DNA of 64,000 bases from an uncultured Acetatifactor sp. (GTDB taxonomy: Bacteria > Bacillota > Clostridia > Lachnospirales > Lachnospiraceae), in contig CANREV010000017.1 of NCBI GenBank assembly GCA_947629645.1, positions 1-64,000 on the forward strand, read 5' to 3'. Positions 1 to 8,986 of this stretch are shown here, piece by piece; positions within the stretch are counted from its first letter, which is position 1, and the number at the start of each line of letters is the position of its first letter. Below the pieces are notes generated by a model. That model made no database searches and was not told the origin of the DNA. It saw nothing but the letters and a program-made list of their open reading frames with translations. A program made the translations under genes and the position numbers.

Positions 1-160
1 TTTTTACATCAGCCGCTTGAAATAAACTTTTTATACATTTTTCATTTTACCTATTGACATTTCTTAGCTGGACTTTTGAGCTCAAAAAAAGCGCAAGGTT
101 TACATTTTACTGTTTCCATGCGCCTTTACGCTGTTTTTTGATATTTAACTGTTTTTTCGT

Positions 161-1039
161 TTATGCTAACTGCATAACTTCTTTTTCAATTTCTTCTATG
201 TCATCTGATGTCAATTCGGGGAAAAAAGCGGGTATTTCTTCTACTGAAATTCGCCCTTTTTTTAACATTGTTATCGCATTTCTTTTAGTCGTTTCTCTTG
301 CCATATCTTTCGCATAAGTCCTCATAATCTGCTCATCATCAAATAAACTCATCATAATTGTTACTACCTCCACTTCCTTGCTGCTTAAATACTGTTTTAA
401 GATGTTCCTGTCCTTGCAAATACGAATTGTTTCTGTAACCGCCTGTTTCGTCATTCCATATTCTTTTATCTGTTTGTTAAAAACTTTACAAAAAACAATG
501 TACTCATTGATTATATTGTCCTTGTCGCTCTCATATATGACTTTGGCTTTTATCTCAATATCAATATCTGCACCGTCAAAAAACTCCTGCGATAAAGATA
601 TTGTATCGGGTTTTCTGCCCCTGTTGCCTGTGTATATCACATATAATTCGGGCTTTGGCATTTTTACTTTCTTGCTCTTATATAGGCTCTGACTGGTTCG
701 CTCAAAATATTCATGGTAACTCTGTGCCAGATACAACAGTATTCTGATTAAAATATTTACCGTCCAACTCGATTGCGCTTCCAACAACAAAAGCAATCTG
801 TTGTTACCTACCATTATACCCAAATCATTATAGAGATTATCTGTCAAAACATTGTCTATCGTTACAATATCCAGCGTATCCTCTGTTACATCCGTATCCT
901 CTGGGTGCAATGTTTTATACAGTTTCAGCAAATTCTTTTTATCTTGAAAAAGGTCTAAAAACACACTGTTCTTTGCGGTACGTTTTGCCATGCGATGTGT
1001 TGCATTAACTTCCTGTGTCTGCTTTGAATCGTCTGACAC
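161..1039 (-). CDS. Rpn-family PD-(D/E)XK nuclease / transposase-like protein
   Basis: The 292-residue protein resembles the Rpn (recombination-promoting nuclease) / PDDEXK transposase-like family that is abundant in Lachnospiraceae. It starts with the usual block containing MAKRTAKNSVFLDLF (residues 17-31) and has a predicted nuclease core around residues 60-140 (LLLLEAQSSW, then KPELYVIYTG). A charged C-terminal tail with repeated Glu/Asp follows (about residues 255-290). The start is GTG at 1039, preceded by a GAGGTGG ribosome-binding site; Met17 is the alternative. A good promoter lies upstream. Rpn proteins act as DNA endonucleases and promote RecA-independent recombination in E. coli; many copies are domesticated or decaying. 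No transposon ends are visible. Family is fairly sure; activity is not shown. Confidence 0.8.
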   Translation of the reverse strand: MSDDSKQTQEVNATHRMAKRTAKNSVFLDLFQDKKNLLKLYKTLHPEDTDVTEDTLDIVTIDNVLTDNLYNDLGIMVGNNRLLLLLEAQSSWTVNILIRILLYLAQSYHEYFERTSQSLYKSKKVKMPKPELYVIYTGNRGRKPDTISLSQEFFDGADIDIEIKAKVIYESDKDNIINEYIVFCKVFNKQIKEYGMTKQAVTETIRICKDRNILKQYLSSKEVEVVTIMMSLFDDEQIMRTYAKDMARETTKRNAITMLKKGRISVEEIPAFFPELTSDDIEEIEKEVMQLA

Positions 1040-1106
1040 CTTACCACCTCGATTTCTAAAAATTTGTGGTACAAGATATGATATATCCTGTTCCTGTTAC
1101 ACTTCA

Positions 1107-1135
1107 ATTATACAAAAAAACGCTTATCTTTACAA
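1107..1135 (-). promoter_or_regulatory. Sigma-A-type promoter of the Rpn-family gene
   Basis: On the minus strand TTGTAA (1130-1135) and a perfect TATAAT (1107-1112) are separated by 17 bases. The predicted start of transcription is near 1100, about 60 bases before the GTG start at 1039. Confidence 0.6.
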
Positions 1136-1148
1136 TAAAATTCATCAA

Positions 1149-1390
1149 TTAAATTTCTTTCTCCCTCCGTTTCGTTCTGCTCTGTTGCCTATTCTGCTGT
1201 CGGCTCTCGTTCTGAAGCTCCCTGGCAAGGTTCTTCTTGTTATAGCCGATTATCTCGGCATAAGCTAATTCTGTGGCGGTCCTAGTCTGTTCCTTGCCGA
1301 TACTGTATTTCTTTTCCCTGTTCCAACAGAAATATTATGTCTGATGATTTCCCGATGGATATTGCCTTTCTCGGTCTGCATGGCAGGCAT
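1149..1390 (-). pseudogene. Decayed MobA/MobL-like relaxase fragment
   Basis: The minus strand reads MPAMQTEKGNIHREIIRHNI from 1390. This resembles the TE(R/K)GNINREI(R)R.N block at the end of the MobA/MobL relaxase catalytic region. A frameshift later the reading continues as a basic Gln/Arg-rich tail (LARELQNESRQQNRQQ) to a stop at 1149. No intact frame covers both parts, so this is at best a gene remnant. It would fit a lost mobilizable element at the edge of the polysaccharide region. The match is short, so the call is tentative. Confidence 0.35.
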
Positions 1391-1575
1391 TTTTGTTGGT
1401 CGCTAAAGGGGATAATTTGCGAATTTACCCATTGAGGATGACCAGATATTCTCCCAGCAAAACATAAATAAAAAGATAGTTGAAGGCACTGTATATCGCC
1501 AATAAAATGCAAAAATCAGACAAATGATTAAAACACTAAAAGCACAAGATAAAATTACGATTACCGAGACAGTCT

Positions 1576-1599
1576 ATATTGTAATGTCGATTACAATAT
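1576..1599. promoter_or_regulatory. Perfect 9-base dyad upstream of the algD-like gene
   Basis: ATATTGTAA (1576-1584) and TTACAATAT (1591-1599) form a perfect inverted repeat around TGTCGA. It lies about 70 bases before the start of the first polysaccharide gene, with no T-run after it. It therefore looks more like an operator for a dimeric regulator than a terminator. The rest of 1391-1668 is A/T-rich and holds no convincing gene; the exact promoter is not clear. Confidence 0.4.
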
Positions 1600-1668
1600 C
1601 TTATGTAAAAAAACAAGGTATGTGAACGGAATTTGTAATATAAAAATATTAAGAAGAGGATGAACAAC

Positions 1669-3042
1669 ATGAACATTAGTTTTTTTGGTCTGGGATATGT
1701 CGGTTGCGTAGGCGCGGCCTGTTGTGCAAAGCTTGGACACCATGTAATCGGAAATGATACATCAGAAAATAAAGTTAATCTTATCAATCAAGGAAAACCA
1801 ACTATTATTGAAGCGGAAATAAATGATTTAATTCACGATGCACATGCCAAGGGACTTTTGGAGGCGACAACGGATTATCATTATGCAGTGCATAATTCAG
1901 AGATTTCTTTTATAGTTGTTGGTACTCCAAGCAGTAAAGAAGGCCATCTCAACCTAAATTATATATATGATGTAGCACAACAGATAGGTGAAGCTCTGGC
2001 TGATAAAAATAAATTTCATATTGTAGCTATACGAAGTACGGTTCTGCCTGGTACAAATGCCAAAGTAGGTAAGATTATTGCTAAGGCTTCAGGAAAAGTT
2101 CGTGACAAAGATTTCACTATTGTTTCAAACCCTGAATTTTTACGTGAAGGCACAGCTGTCCACGATTATATGAATCCACCGCTTACTCTAATTGGTACAG
2201 ACAATGAAATTGCTGAGGCGAAATTTAGAGAACTTTATAAAGATCTTCCTGGAGAATTTATATCTACAGATATTGAAGTAGCTGAAATAATGAAATATGT
2301 CAATAATACGTATCACGGGCTGAAAATTGTATTTGCCAATGAGATAGGAAATATCTGCAAGGCACTTGGAATCGACAGCCATAAAGTTATGGAAATATTC
2401 TGTAAAGATAAACAACTGAATATTTCTTCTTACTATTTTAAGCCTGGTTTTGCATATGGAGGCTCCTGCCTGCCGAAGGACTCTAAGGCACTCAGAACGC
2501 TTGCACATGATTTATATATAAATGTTCCGATTATAAATGCAATCGACTCTTCTAACGAGCAGCAAAAAAAGAATGCTATTGATATTATTGAAAGCAAAGG
2601 GCAGCGCAAAGTGGGCATCCTCGGTCTCAGTTTTAAATCCGGTACCGATGATTTGAGATGCAGTCCTATTGTGGATGTAGCAGAAACTCTTCTTGGCAGA
2701 GGATATGAGATTCATATTTATGATAAAAATGTACGTATGTCTCAGCTTACTGGCACCAACGCCGAATTTATTGCCGCAAAGTTGCCACATCTGCATGAGA
2801 TAATTTCGGACGATCTCGACACAGTTTGCACAAAAAGCGATATTCTGGTTATCACGAACAAAGAAAAAGAGTTTACAGCTATTCCTACTAAATATCCTCA
2901 TAAATGTATTATAGATCTTGTACGACAGTTTAACCAGATCGATTATGAGGGCAATTATGAGGGCATAAGCTGGGGCAATATCAATACCAATCCTATGCAA
3001 AATGACAAACTTAAACGAACCATGGTCAAGACAGAGTTTTAA
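1669..3042 (+). CDS. GDP-mannose 6-dehydrogenase-like nucleotide-sugar dehydrogenase (AlgD type)
   Basis: UDP-glucose/GDP-mannose dehydrogenase family, 457 residues. It oxidises a nucleotide hexose to the uronic acid with two NAD+. The N-terminal Rossmann motif is G7-x-G9-xx-G12. The catalytic Cys267 sits in GFAYGGSCLPKD, and NPEFLREGTA (154-163) and GLSFKSGTDDLR are the other family blocks. By memory it tracks AlgD unusually well (RPGF-type segment YYFKPGFAYGGSC, NSNEQQ-like segment, LSFKxGTDDLR), so GDP-mannuronate is the favoured product; UDP-glucuronate is possible. The start is placed at ATG 1669 because AAGAAGAGG (1651-1659) abuts the upstream ATG at 1660 but is 9 bases from 1669. It is the first gene of the plus-strand cluster. 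Confidence 0.88.
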   Translation: MNISFFGLGYVGCVGAACCAKLGHHVIGNDTSENKVNLINQGKPTIIEAEINDLIHDAHAKGLLEATTDYHYAVHNSEISFIVVGTPSSKEGHLNLNYIYDVAQQIGEALADKNKFHIVAIRSTVLPGTNAKVGKIIAKASGKVRDKDFTIVSNPEFLREGTAVHDYMNPPLTLIGTDNEIAEAKFRELYKDLPGEFISTDIEVAEIMKYVNNTYHGLKIVFANEIGNICKALGIDSHKVMEIFCKDKQLNISSYYFKPGFAYGGSCLPKDSKALRTLAHDLYINVPIINAIDSSNEQQKKNAIDIIESKGQRKVGILGLSFKSGTDDLRCSPIVDVAETLLGRGYEIHIYDKNVRMSQLTGTNAEFIAAKLPHLHEIISDDLDTVCTKSDILVITNKEKEFTAIPTKYPHKCIIDLVRQFNQIDYEGNYEGISWGNINTNPMQNDKLKRTMVKTEF

Positions 3043-3080
3043 ATCAAAGGGTATGTGTTTTAGCAAACGGAGGCACTATT

Positions 3081-4964
3081 TTGACTAATTTCATGTGGTT
3101 AATAAAACGTTTAAAAGCCATGAGTATACCTGAATTAATATGGCGACTGTCTCAAAAGATGCTTCAAAAAATTGAAGAAATACGGTTTAAGGATTCAAGT
3201 TTGGATGTGACGAGTAGTCTTTTTAATCAAAGGATAAAAGGGTTAAAAATCGATGACAGCAGAATGCATTTAAATACAGAAAATGTCAATTTCAAATTAA
3301 ATACTTGCATTTCTATCCTTGGAAATTTCAATTATACAGAATATAAAAAGCAATGGCACGCTGGTTTTCAGACGAAAAACACATGGCCATTACAATCCAG
3401 TTACTTACTTAATTATAAACAGCGGGACGATATAGGGGACGCTCGTACAAACTGGGAACTTAATCGACATTTTCAACTAGCGTTGTTAGCTAAAAATTAC
3501 GCGGCAAGTCATGAAAGAAAGTACTTATATGAGTTTACTGAATTATTTGAAGACTGGAACAAAAATAATCCATTTCTAAGGGGCATTTCATGGACCAGCG
3601 TAATGGAAATCGCCATTCGATGCAGTAATTGGTGTTATGCGTTCTGTTTTTTAAAATATGCCAACGCCCCTGAGACAATAACAAATCATCTCCAAACCGG
3701 CATTTTGAATATGACTGATTATATCATAAAACATTATTCCCGATATTCATCTGCCAATAACCATCTAATCATCGAAGCTTATGCAATCGGACAAACGGGA
3801 ATCTTGTGTAACTATCAGCCATGGATCGAGATAGCGGTTAAAATTTTGACAAGGGAACTACCGCTGCAAAACTACTCTGACGGTGTTAATAAGGAACTTG
3901 CCTTACACTACCAGTCGTTTTATATGGAAGCCATGGGACTGATGATACGACTGTTCATAAAAAACGGATTTGATATACCTGACTCTTGGAAAATTATGCT
4001 TGAAAAGATGTGCGCATACGTTGCGGATTGCATGGGAGATCATGGTGAAACAGTTGTCTTTGGAGACGATGATGAGGGAAAGATTTTAGATCTGCAAGGT
4101 GGAATTGATAATTACTATCAATATACACTTGGATTGCTCAGCATCATGCTGGACATACAATACACTAATTTAAGAAATCTAAAATATGAGAACTTAAACT
4201 GGCTATTTACTGAAAATGAACTCCTCATTGCTCAAAGAAAACCATTGTATAGATCTCCACTGAACGCTTGCTATAAAAAAGGTGGAAATACTATTCTTCG
4301 CAGCAAAGACAGACAAATATTGATAGGTATTGACCATGCTGCATTGGGCTTTAGCAGCATCGCGGCTCACGGGCATGCGGATGCATTAAGTTTTCAAATG
4401 TTTTTTAATGGTCTGCCAATATTCGTGGACCCAGGAACTTATATATACCACTGCGATTTGAATAGTAGAAATGCTTTCAGGAAAACTGAAAACCATAACA
4501 CTATTACAGTTGACGAAAAAGATCAGTCAGAAATTTTGGGAGCTTTTTTGTGGGGAAAACGTGCAAATTGCAAACTTATCAGTTTTAAAAACCTATCTGA
4601 TAAAACTATTGTTGTTGCCGAACATGATGGATATCACCCAATTATTCATCGCCGAACATTTATATTTGATAAGAATAGAGAGTTGCTCATTACAGATATA
4701 TTATCATATAACTGTAGCTATTCATTAACCTTTATACTCTCGCCAGATGTTGCAGTACAGCTTGCATGGAATACAGTTTTGATTTCAATTGGAGTATGTT
4801 CCTGCAAAGTTGAATTTCAAAGCAAAGATAAGTTTGAAATATCTATAAAAGATGCTGTATATTCTGGACAATATGGTATACAAAAAAGGACAAAAGCAAT
4901 TAAGGTCAGGAGTTACGGAAGAGAGATAATATCGAAAATAACAGTTTGGGAGAATCACTACTAG
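3081..4964 (+). CDS. Heparinase II/III-family protein (alginate-lyase-like)
   Basis: 627 residues with an alpha/alpha toroid-like N-terminal half and a heparinase II/III C-terminal half. The signature AAHGHADALSF (His430, His432, Asp434) is followed by DPGTYIYH and ENHNTITVD, the expected metal/catalytic region. The family eliminates uronic-acid polysaccharides; cluster members usually lack a signal peptide, as here, and their role in polymer assembly is unsettled. Start is TTG 3081, with GGAGG at 3069-3073 and 7 bases of spacing; ATG 3093 is the alternative. It lies 38 bases after the AlgD-like gene, which supports a mannuronate- or other uronate-containing polymer. Confidence 0.85.
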   Translation: MTNFMWLIKRLKAMSIPELIWRLSQKMLQKIEEIRFKDSSLDVTSSLFNQRIKGLKIDDSRMHLNTENVNFKLNTCISILGNFNYTEYKKQWHAGFQTKNTWPLQSSYLLNYKQRDDIGDARTNWELNRHFQLALLAKNYAASHERKYLYEFTELFEDWNKNNPFLRGISWTSVMEIAIRCSNWCYAFCFLKYANAPETITNHLQTGILNMTDYIIKHYSRYSSANNHLIIEAYAIGQTGILCNYQPWIEIAVKILTRELPLQNYSDGVNKELALHYQSFYMEAMGLMIRLFIKNGFDIPDSWKIMLEKMCAYVADCMGDHGETVVFGDDDEGKILDLQGGIDNYYQYTLGLLSIMLDIQYTNLRNLKYENLNWLFTENELLIAQRKPLYRSPLNACYKKGGNTILRSKDRQILIGIDHAALGFSSIAAHGHADALSFQMFFNGLPIFVDPGTYIYHCDLNSRNAFRKTENHNTITVDEKDQSEILGAFLWGKRANCKLISFKNLSDKTIVVAEHDGYHPIIHRRTFIFDKNRELLITDILSYNCSYSLTFILSPDVAVQLAWNTVLISIGVCSCKVEFQSKDKFEISIKDAVYSGQYGIQKRTKAIKVRSYGREIISKITVWENHY

Positions 4965-4973
4965 ACAGTAGTG
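4956..4973 (+). other. Hairpin over the stop codon of the heparinase-like gene
   Basis: CACTACT (4956-4962) and AGTAGTG (4967-4973) form a perfect 7-base stem with a 4-base loop that includes the TAG stop. There is no U-run, so it is not a standard terminator; RNA processing or attenuation is possible. Confidence 0.3.
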
Positions 4974-5048
4974 GATAAAAAGTCAATTTAATCCAAAAAT
5001 ATTTAAGTCGTTCTTAATGACAGAAAGTCTAGTAAGGAGTAAAGGGAA

Positions 5049-6245
5049 ATGGCTAATCGCAAAAGAAAAATTCTGATAATCGTTGAAAACCTCCCCGTTC
5101 CTTTTGACACACGTGTCTGGCAGGAAGCTACAACGTTGGCAGAAAGTGGGTATATAGTATCTGTTATTTGTCCAAAGGGAAAAGGATATACCTTAGATGA
5201 GGAGTTTCTTAACGGCGTACATATTTTTAGACATAATCTTCCGAAAGAAGGAAACAGTGCTATCGGTTATTTGAGGGAATATTGTACTGCACTGCGTGAA
5301 GAAACACGATTGGCTAAAAAAATCTATAAGGAAATAGGCTTTGATGTAATACATGGTTGCAATCCACCAGATGATATTTACATAGTTGCGAGAAAGTTTA
5401 AAAAATATGGTGTCAAGTATGTTTTTGACCATCATGATATATGTCCCGAATTATTTGAAGCAAAATTTGGACATGCCAATGGCCCCTTGTACCGGAGTCA
5501 GCTTTTCTTTGAAAAGCAAACATACAAGCATTGTGCTTTTGCATTTGTTACCAATGAAAGCTACAAAAAAATCGCTATAACGCGTGACAAAATGAAGCCT
5601 GAAAAGGTAATTGTTTTACGTAGCGGTCCAAAGCTGGAACGGATGAAAATCTTACCACCAAACGAACGCATAAAGCGAGGTTATAAATATATGATAGGAT
5701 ATCTTGGTGTTATTGGCCAGCAAGAAGGAATTGAGTATCTTCTGGAGGCAGCGCGAATTATAAAGCAACGCGGATGCAGCGTTTTTTGGGGAGTCATAGG
5801 CGGAGGCCCGCATCTTGAAGCGCTAAAAAAACAAGCCAAGGAAATGCAGCTTGATGATTGTGTAGAGTTTACTGGGCGCATATCGGATGAACAAATGCTT
5901 GAGTACCTGAACACTGCTGATGTTTGTGTAAATTGTGATAAATATAATAGCATGAACGACAAGAGTACTATGAATAAGATTTTGGAATATATGGCTTTAG
6001 CCAAGCCCATTGTACAATTTGACCTGACAGAAGGACGTTATTCTGCGCAAGAGGCATCTCTGTATGCGAAAAAAAACGATGCAATAGACATGGCCAATAA
6101 AATCTTACAATTATTAGAAGATCCAGAATGTCGAAAGAGAATGGGCCAATATGGTTACGACCGAGTTGTAAATGAACTTAGCTGGGAACATACAAGTCGT
6201 ACTCTGTTGGAAGAATATGAGAAATTATATTCAGGTGGATTTTAA
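5049..6245 (+). CDS. Glycosyltransferase family 4 (GT-B)
   Basis: 398 residues, GT-B fold. The N-terminal acceptor domain begins KILIIVENLPVPFDTRVWQEA, a block typical of WbuB/WcaL-like GT4 proteins. The donor-domain block DKSTMNKILEYMALAKPIVQFD (about 300-320) carries the conserved Glu that contacts the nucleotide sugar. It would add a sugar to the lipid-linked repeat unit on the cytoplasmic face. ATG 5049 has AAGGAG 9 bases upstream. Its stop overlaps the next start (TAATG). Donor and acceptor cannot be read from sequence. Confidence 0.9.
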   Translation: MANRKRKILIIVENLPVPFDTRVWQEATTLAESGYIVSVICPKGKGYTLDEEFLNGVHIFRHNLPKEGNSAIGYLREYCTALREETRLAKKIYKEIGFDVIHGCNPPDDIYIVARKFKKYGVKYVFDHHDICPELFEAKFGHANGPLYRSQLFFEKQTYKHCAFAFVTNESYKKIAITRDKMKPEKVIVLRSGPKLERMKILPPNERIKRGYKYMIGYLGVIGQQEGIEYLLEAARIIKQRGCSVFWGVIGGGPHLEALKKQAKEMQLDDCVEFTGRISDEQMLEYLNTADVCVNCDKYNSMNDKSTMNKILEYMALAKPIVQFDLTEGRYSAQEASLYAKKNDAIDMANKILQLLEDPECRKRMGQYGYDRVVNELSWEHTSRTLLEEYEKLYSGGF

Positions 6246-8146
6246 TGAATTACGAAACGGTGGATGTAATGAATTATACTGCTGTAAGTTTTGATATCTT
6301 TGATACACTAATTAAACGAATGGTAACATCACCCATTGAAGTGTTCCATCTTGTCGAAAAAGCATTAGATAACACATTCGGCATTGAAACACATTTTTAC
6401 GAAAAAAGAATTGATGCAAAAAACTATACAAAAAATAAAAATAGGTATTATTGCATAGATGACATATATGCAGCAATTGATTTATCCCAAGAGCAAAAAA
6501 AAGTGGCAATCCGCATTGAAAAGGAAACTGAAATAGAAATATGTTATCCAAATAAAGAAATAGTAGATTTTTTTAATCGTTGTAAAAAGCAAGACAAAAA
6601 AATTTACTTAATTTCCGATATGTATCTCGATCGTAAAACAATAGAAGCGATGCTTGAAAAATGTGGTATATCGGGATACTTAAAAATGTATATCTCCCAC
6701 GAAATAAATAAAGAAAAAAATGGTGGAGATTTGTTTGCGTTTTATTTAAAAGAAAATAACTTAAAAGCATCATCTGTCCTTCACATCGGTGATAATAGTA
6801 AAGTCGACATCATAAGCGCAAAACTTTGTGGTATGCACACAAAAAAGGTTCGTGAAACGTTTAATGCTATTACCTATAGAAAAAGTGAAGATCTAAACAA
6901 GAAAGAAAAATGTGAGTTTAGGGGACTTTTGCGGCTTCTTGAAGCGCACAAGAGTGGAATTGGAAATGAATGGCAATCTATAGGTTATGAGTGTCTGGGT
7001 CCACTTTTTTGGGGGTTTTCAAATTGGCTTGCCAAGAAGCTTAAAGATGATAAAATTGATAATGTTTTCTTTCTATCAAGAGAAGGAGAAATTTTACAGA
7101 AAGCATTTGAAGCACTGCATAGAAACGAATTTGCATGTCACTATTTATATGTGTCACGGAGAAGCCTCAGAACACCATCCTATGCAAAATGTAAATCATT
7201 TGATGAAATAGTCAAAGATATATCTCTTCCAAAGAGTCTTACTGTAAAGCAGTTTTATGATGCAATAGGGATTGATTATTCAGTGGCAGAAAATGGCGTT
7301 AAAGCGGCAGGTCTTACAAAGGATACAATATTAAATGGTTGGGAAGTTGATTCTAATGTTGCGTTATCACAGTCATTTAATTACATAAAGGACAAAGCAT
7401 TTGAAATCTACAGTAAGCAATACTCATTGATAAATAAATACTTAAATCAAAATAATTTTATAGGAAAAGTGGCAATTGTAGATATTGGCTGGAATGGAAC
7501 AATGCAAAGAGCACTGGAGGACCTTTGTAATCAAAGTAGAAAGGTTGAAATACATGGATATTATTTTGGAATAAATGAAAAAAAACAATTAGCTAATTCT
7601 TTCACTAACGGCTACATTTACGATTCTAATAAGAACATAGAGTTCCAGTATTACTTAATGGGAATGTCTGGACCTTTAGAAATGATGATGACCGCCCAAC
7701 ACGGAACTACTCTGGGCTATTATGATAACAGAGGGAATGTCTTTCCTATATTAGCAAAGAGTGAGTATTTCGAAGATGAAAAAAAAATAGAGGCAGAACC
7801 AATTTTAGAGATGCAGTTTGGTGCCTTACACTTTGTATACAAGGTATCTCAGAATAAATTTATTGCGAAAAAGAATATAGACGGGAGGATAGCGATACAA
7901 AATTTCTATCAATTTGGGAAAGATCCTGTTAGCAAACATATGAAAATGTTTTATGGTTTAAAGGAATATGATGGATCGGTTAGTTCAGTTATGCTTGATC
8001 CAAACACAAAAGGTCTAATAGGAAAGCATTCCGTAATTAAAGGGTTTTGGCAATCAAGCTGGAAGATTGCGTATCTAAAAGACAAGATTCATGTGCCGCT
8101 ACCATATCATAAAATATATTTTTGGATGAGAAGGAAAAAGAGATAA
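6245..8146 (+). CDS. COG5610-type protein with N-terminal HAD hydrolase domain
   Basis: 633 residues. The N-terminal HAD domain has motif I SFDIFDTL (Asp17, Asp20), motif II/III region YLISDMYLD near residue 120 and motif IV HIGDNSKVD near 180. The remaining 400 residues match no domain I can name beyond the COG5610 family ('predicted HAD superfamily hydrolase'), which is common in polysaccharide loci. A nucleotide- or sugar-phosphatase or glycosyl-transfer role has been suggested for the group by context only. Its start shares one base with the preceding stop, indicating translational coupling with the GT4 gene. Confidence 0.75.
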   Translation: MNYETVDVMNYTAVSFDIFDTLIKRMVTSPIEVFHLVEKALDNTFGIETHFYEKRIDAKNYTKNKNRYYCIDDIYAAIDLSQEQKKVAIRIEKETEIEICYPNKEIVDFFNRCKKQDKKIYLISDMYLDRKTIEAMLEKCGISGYLKMYISHEINKEKNGGDLFAFYLKENNLKASSVLHIGDNSKVDIISAKLCGMHTKKVRETFNAITYRKSEDLNKKEKCEFRGLLRLLEAHKSGIGNEWQSIGYECLGPLFWGFSNWLAKKLKDDKIDNVFFLSREGEILQKAFEALHRNEFACHYLYVSRRSLRTPSYAKCKSFDEIVKDISLPKSLTVKQFYDAIGIDYSVAENGVKAAGLTKDTILNGWEVDSNVALSQSFNYIKDKAFEIYSKQYSLINKYLNQNNFIGKVAIVDIGWNGTMQRALEDLCNQSRKVEIHGYYFGINEKKQLANSFTNGYIYDSNKNIEFQYYLMGMSGPLEMMMTAQHGTTLGYYDNRGNVFPILAKSEYFEDEKKIEAEPILEMQFGALHFVYKVSQNKFIAKKNIDGRIAIQNFYQFGKDPVSKHMKMFYGLKEYDGSVSSVMLDPNTKGLIGKHSVIKGFWQSSWKIAYLKDKIHVPLPYHKIYFWMRRKKR

Positions 8147-8150
8147 TAAT

Positions 8151-8969
8151 ATGAAGCACTCCTTATCAATAATAACAGTCTGTTACAATGCTGGATATAA
8201 TTTGAAATTAACTATTGAATCCATATTGAAGCAAACAAAAGTGATTGATTTAACAATAGAACATTTAATTATTGACAATCAATCATCTGATAGCACAAAG
8301 GATGTAATAAGTGAATATAGGCGAAATCTTACAAATAATGATATTAAAATCATTCACATATGTGAATTTGATAAAGGAATTTACGATGCCATGAATAAAG
8401 GGGTTACGCTTGCAAATAGTGAGTGGTTACTACTATTAAATGCTGGCGATACATTTTATGAAAAAGATTCTCTTAAAAATATTGCCGCCCATTTAAATTC
8501 AAAATCAGATGTGCTTGTGGGTTATTATAACAGACTTAATCCTTCTGGAGAGATAAAAGTAAAGCCTCCAGCAATTCAAAAAATTAAGGATAGAATGATT
8601 TTTTGTCACCAAGCGTTGATTTTTCGTTCTTCCGTACATCGAAAGTATAAATATAATTTGTCATATAAAATTGCTGCAGATTATGATGCAATTCTAAGAA
8701 TGTATCTTAATTATGCCAATTTCGAATATATCGATGTATGTTTGGTGAATTATGATGTGGCAGGGATATCTGCAAAGAAAATGGTCGATACTCATAAAGA
8801 AATGTTTCTGATAAGGAAAAAGAATAATGTTATAGACAACTCTGCAAAGGCATATACATTGTATTTTTATGGGTTATTAAAACGAGTCATTCTTTCAAGT
8901 ATCCCCCAAAAACTCCGTTGGGAACTTGTAAAAATAAAACTAAAGTTATTCAAACAGTCTTACGTATAA
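8151..8969 (+). CDS. Glycosyltransferase family 2 (GT-A)
   Basis: 272 residues. The N-terminal GT-A domain shows LSIITVCYNAG, the nucleotide-binding NQSSDSTKD segment (about 45-55) and a DxD-equivalent NAGDTF near residue 98. IAADYDAILRMY (about 175-186) is the acceptor-side acidic block. It resembles WcaE/colanic-acid-type transferases by architecture. It starts 4 bases after the HAD-fusion gene stop and is probably part of the same transcript. Confidence 0.88.
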   Translation: MKHSLSIITVCYNAGYNLKLTIESILKQTKVIDLTIEHLIIDNQSSDSTKDVISEYRRNLTNNDIKIIHICEFDKGIYDAMNKGVTLANSEWLLLLNAGDTFYEKDSLKNIAAHLNSKSDVLVGYYNRLNPSGEIKVKPPAIQKIKDRMIFCHQALIFRSSVHRKYKYNLSYKIAADYDAILRMYLNYANFEYIDVCLVNYDVAGISAKKMVDTHKEMFLIRKKNNVIDNSAKAYTLYFYGLLKRVILSSIPQKLRWELVKIKLKLFKQSYV

Positions 8970-8986
8970 AATGGTGTCAATTTAAG

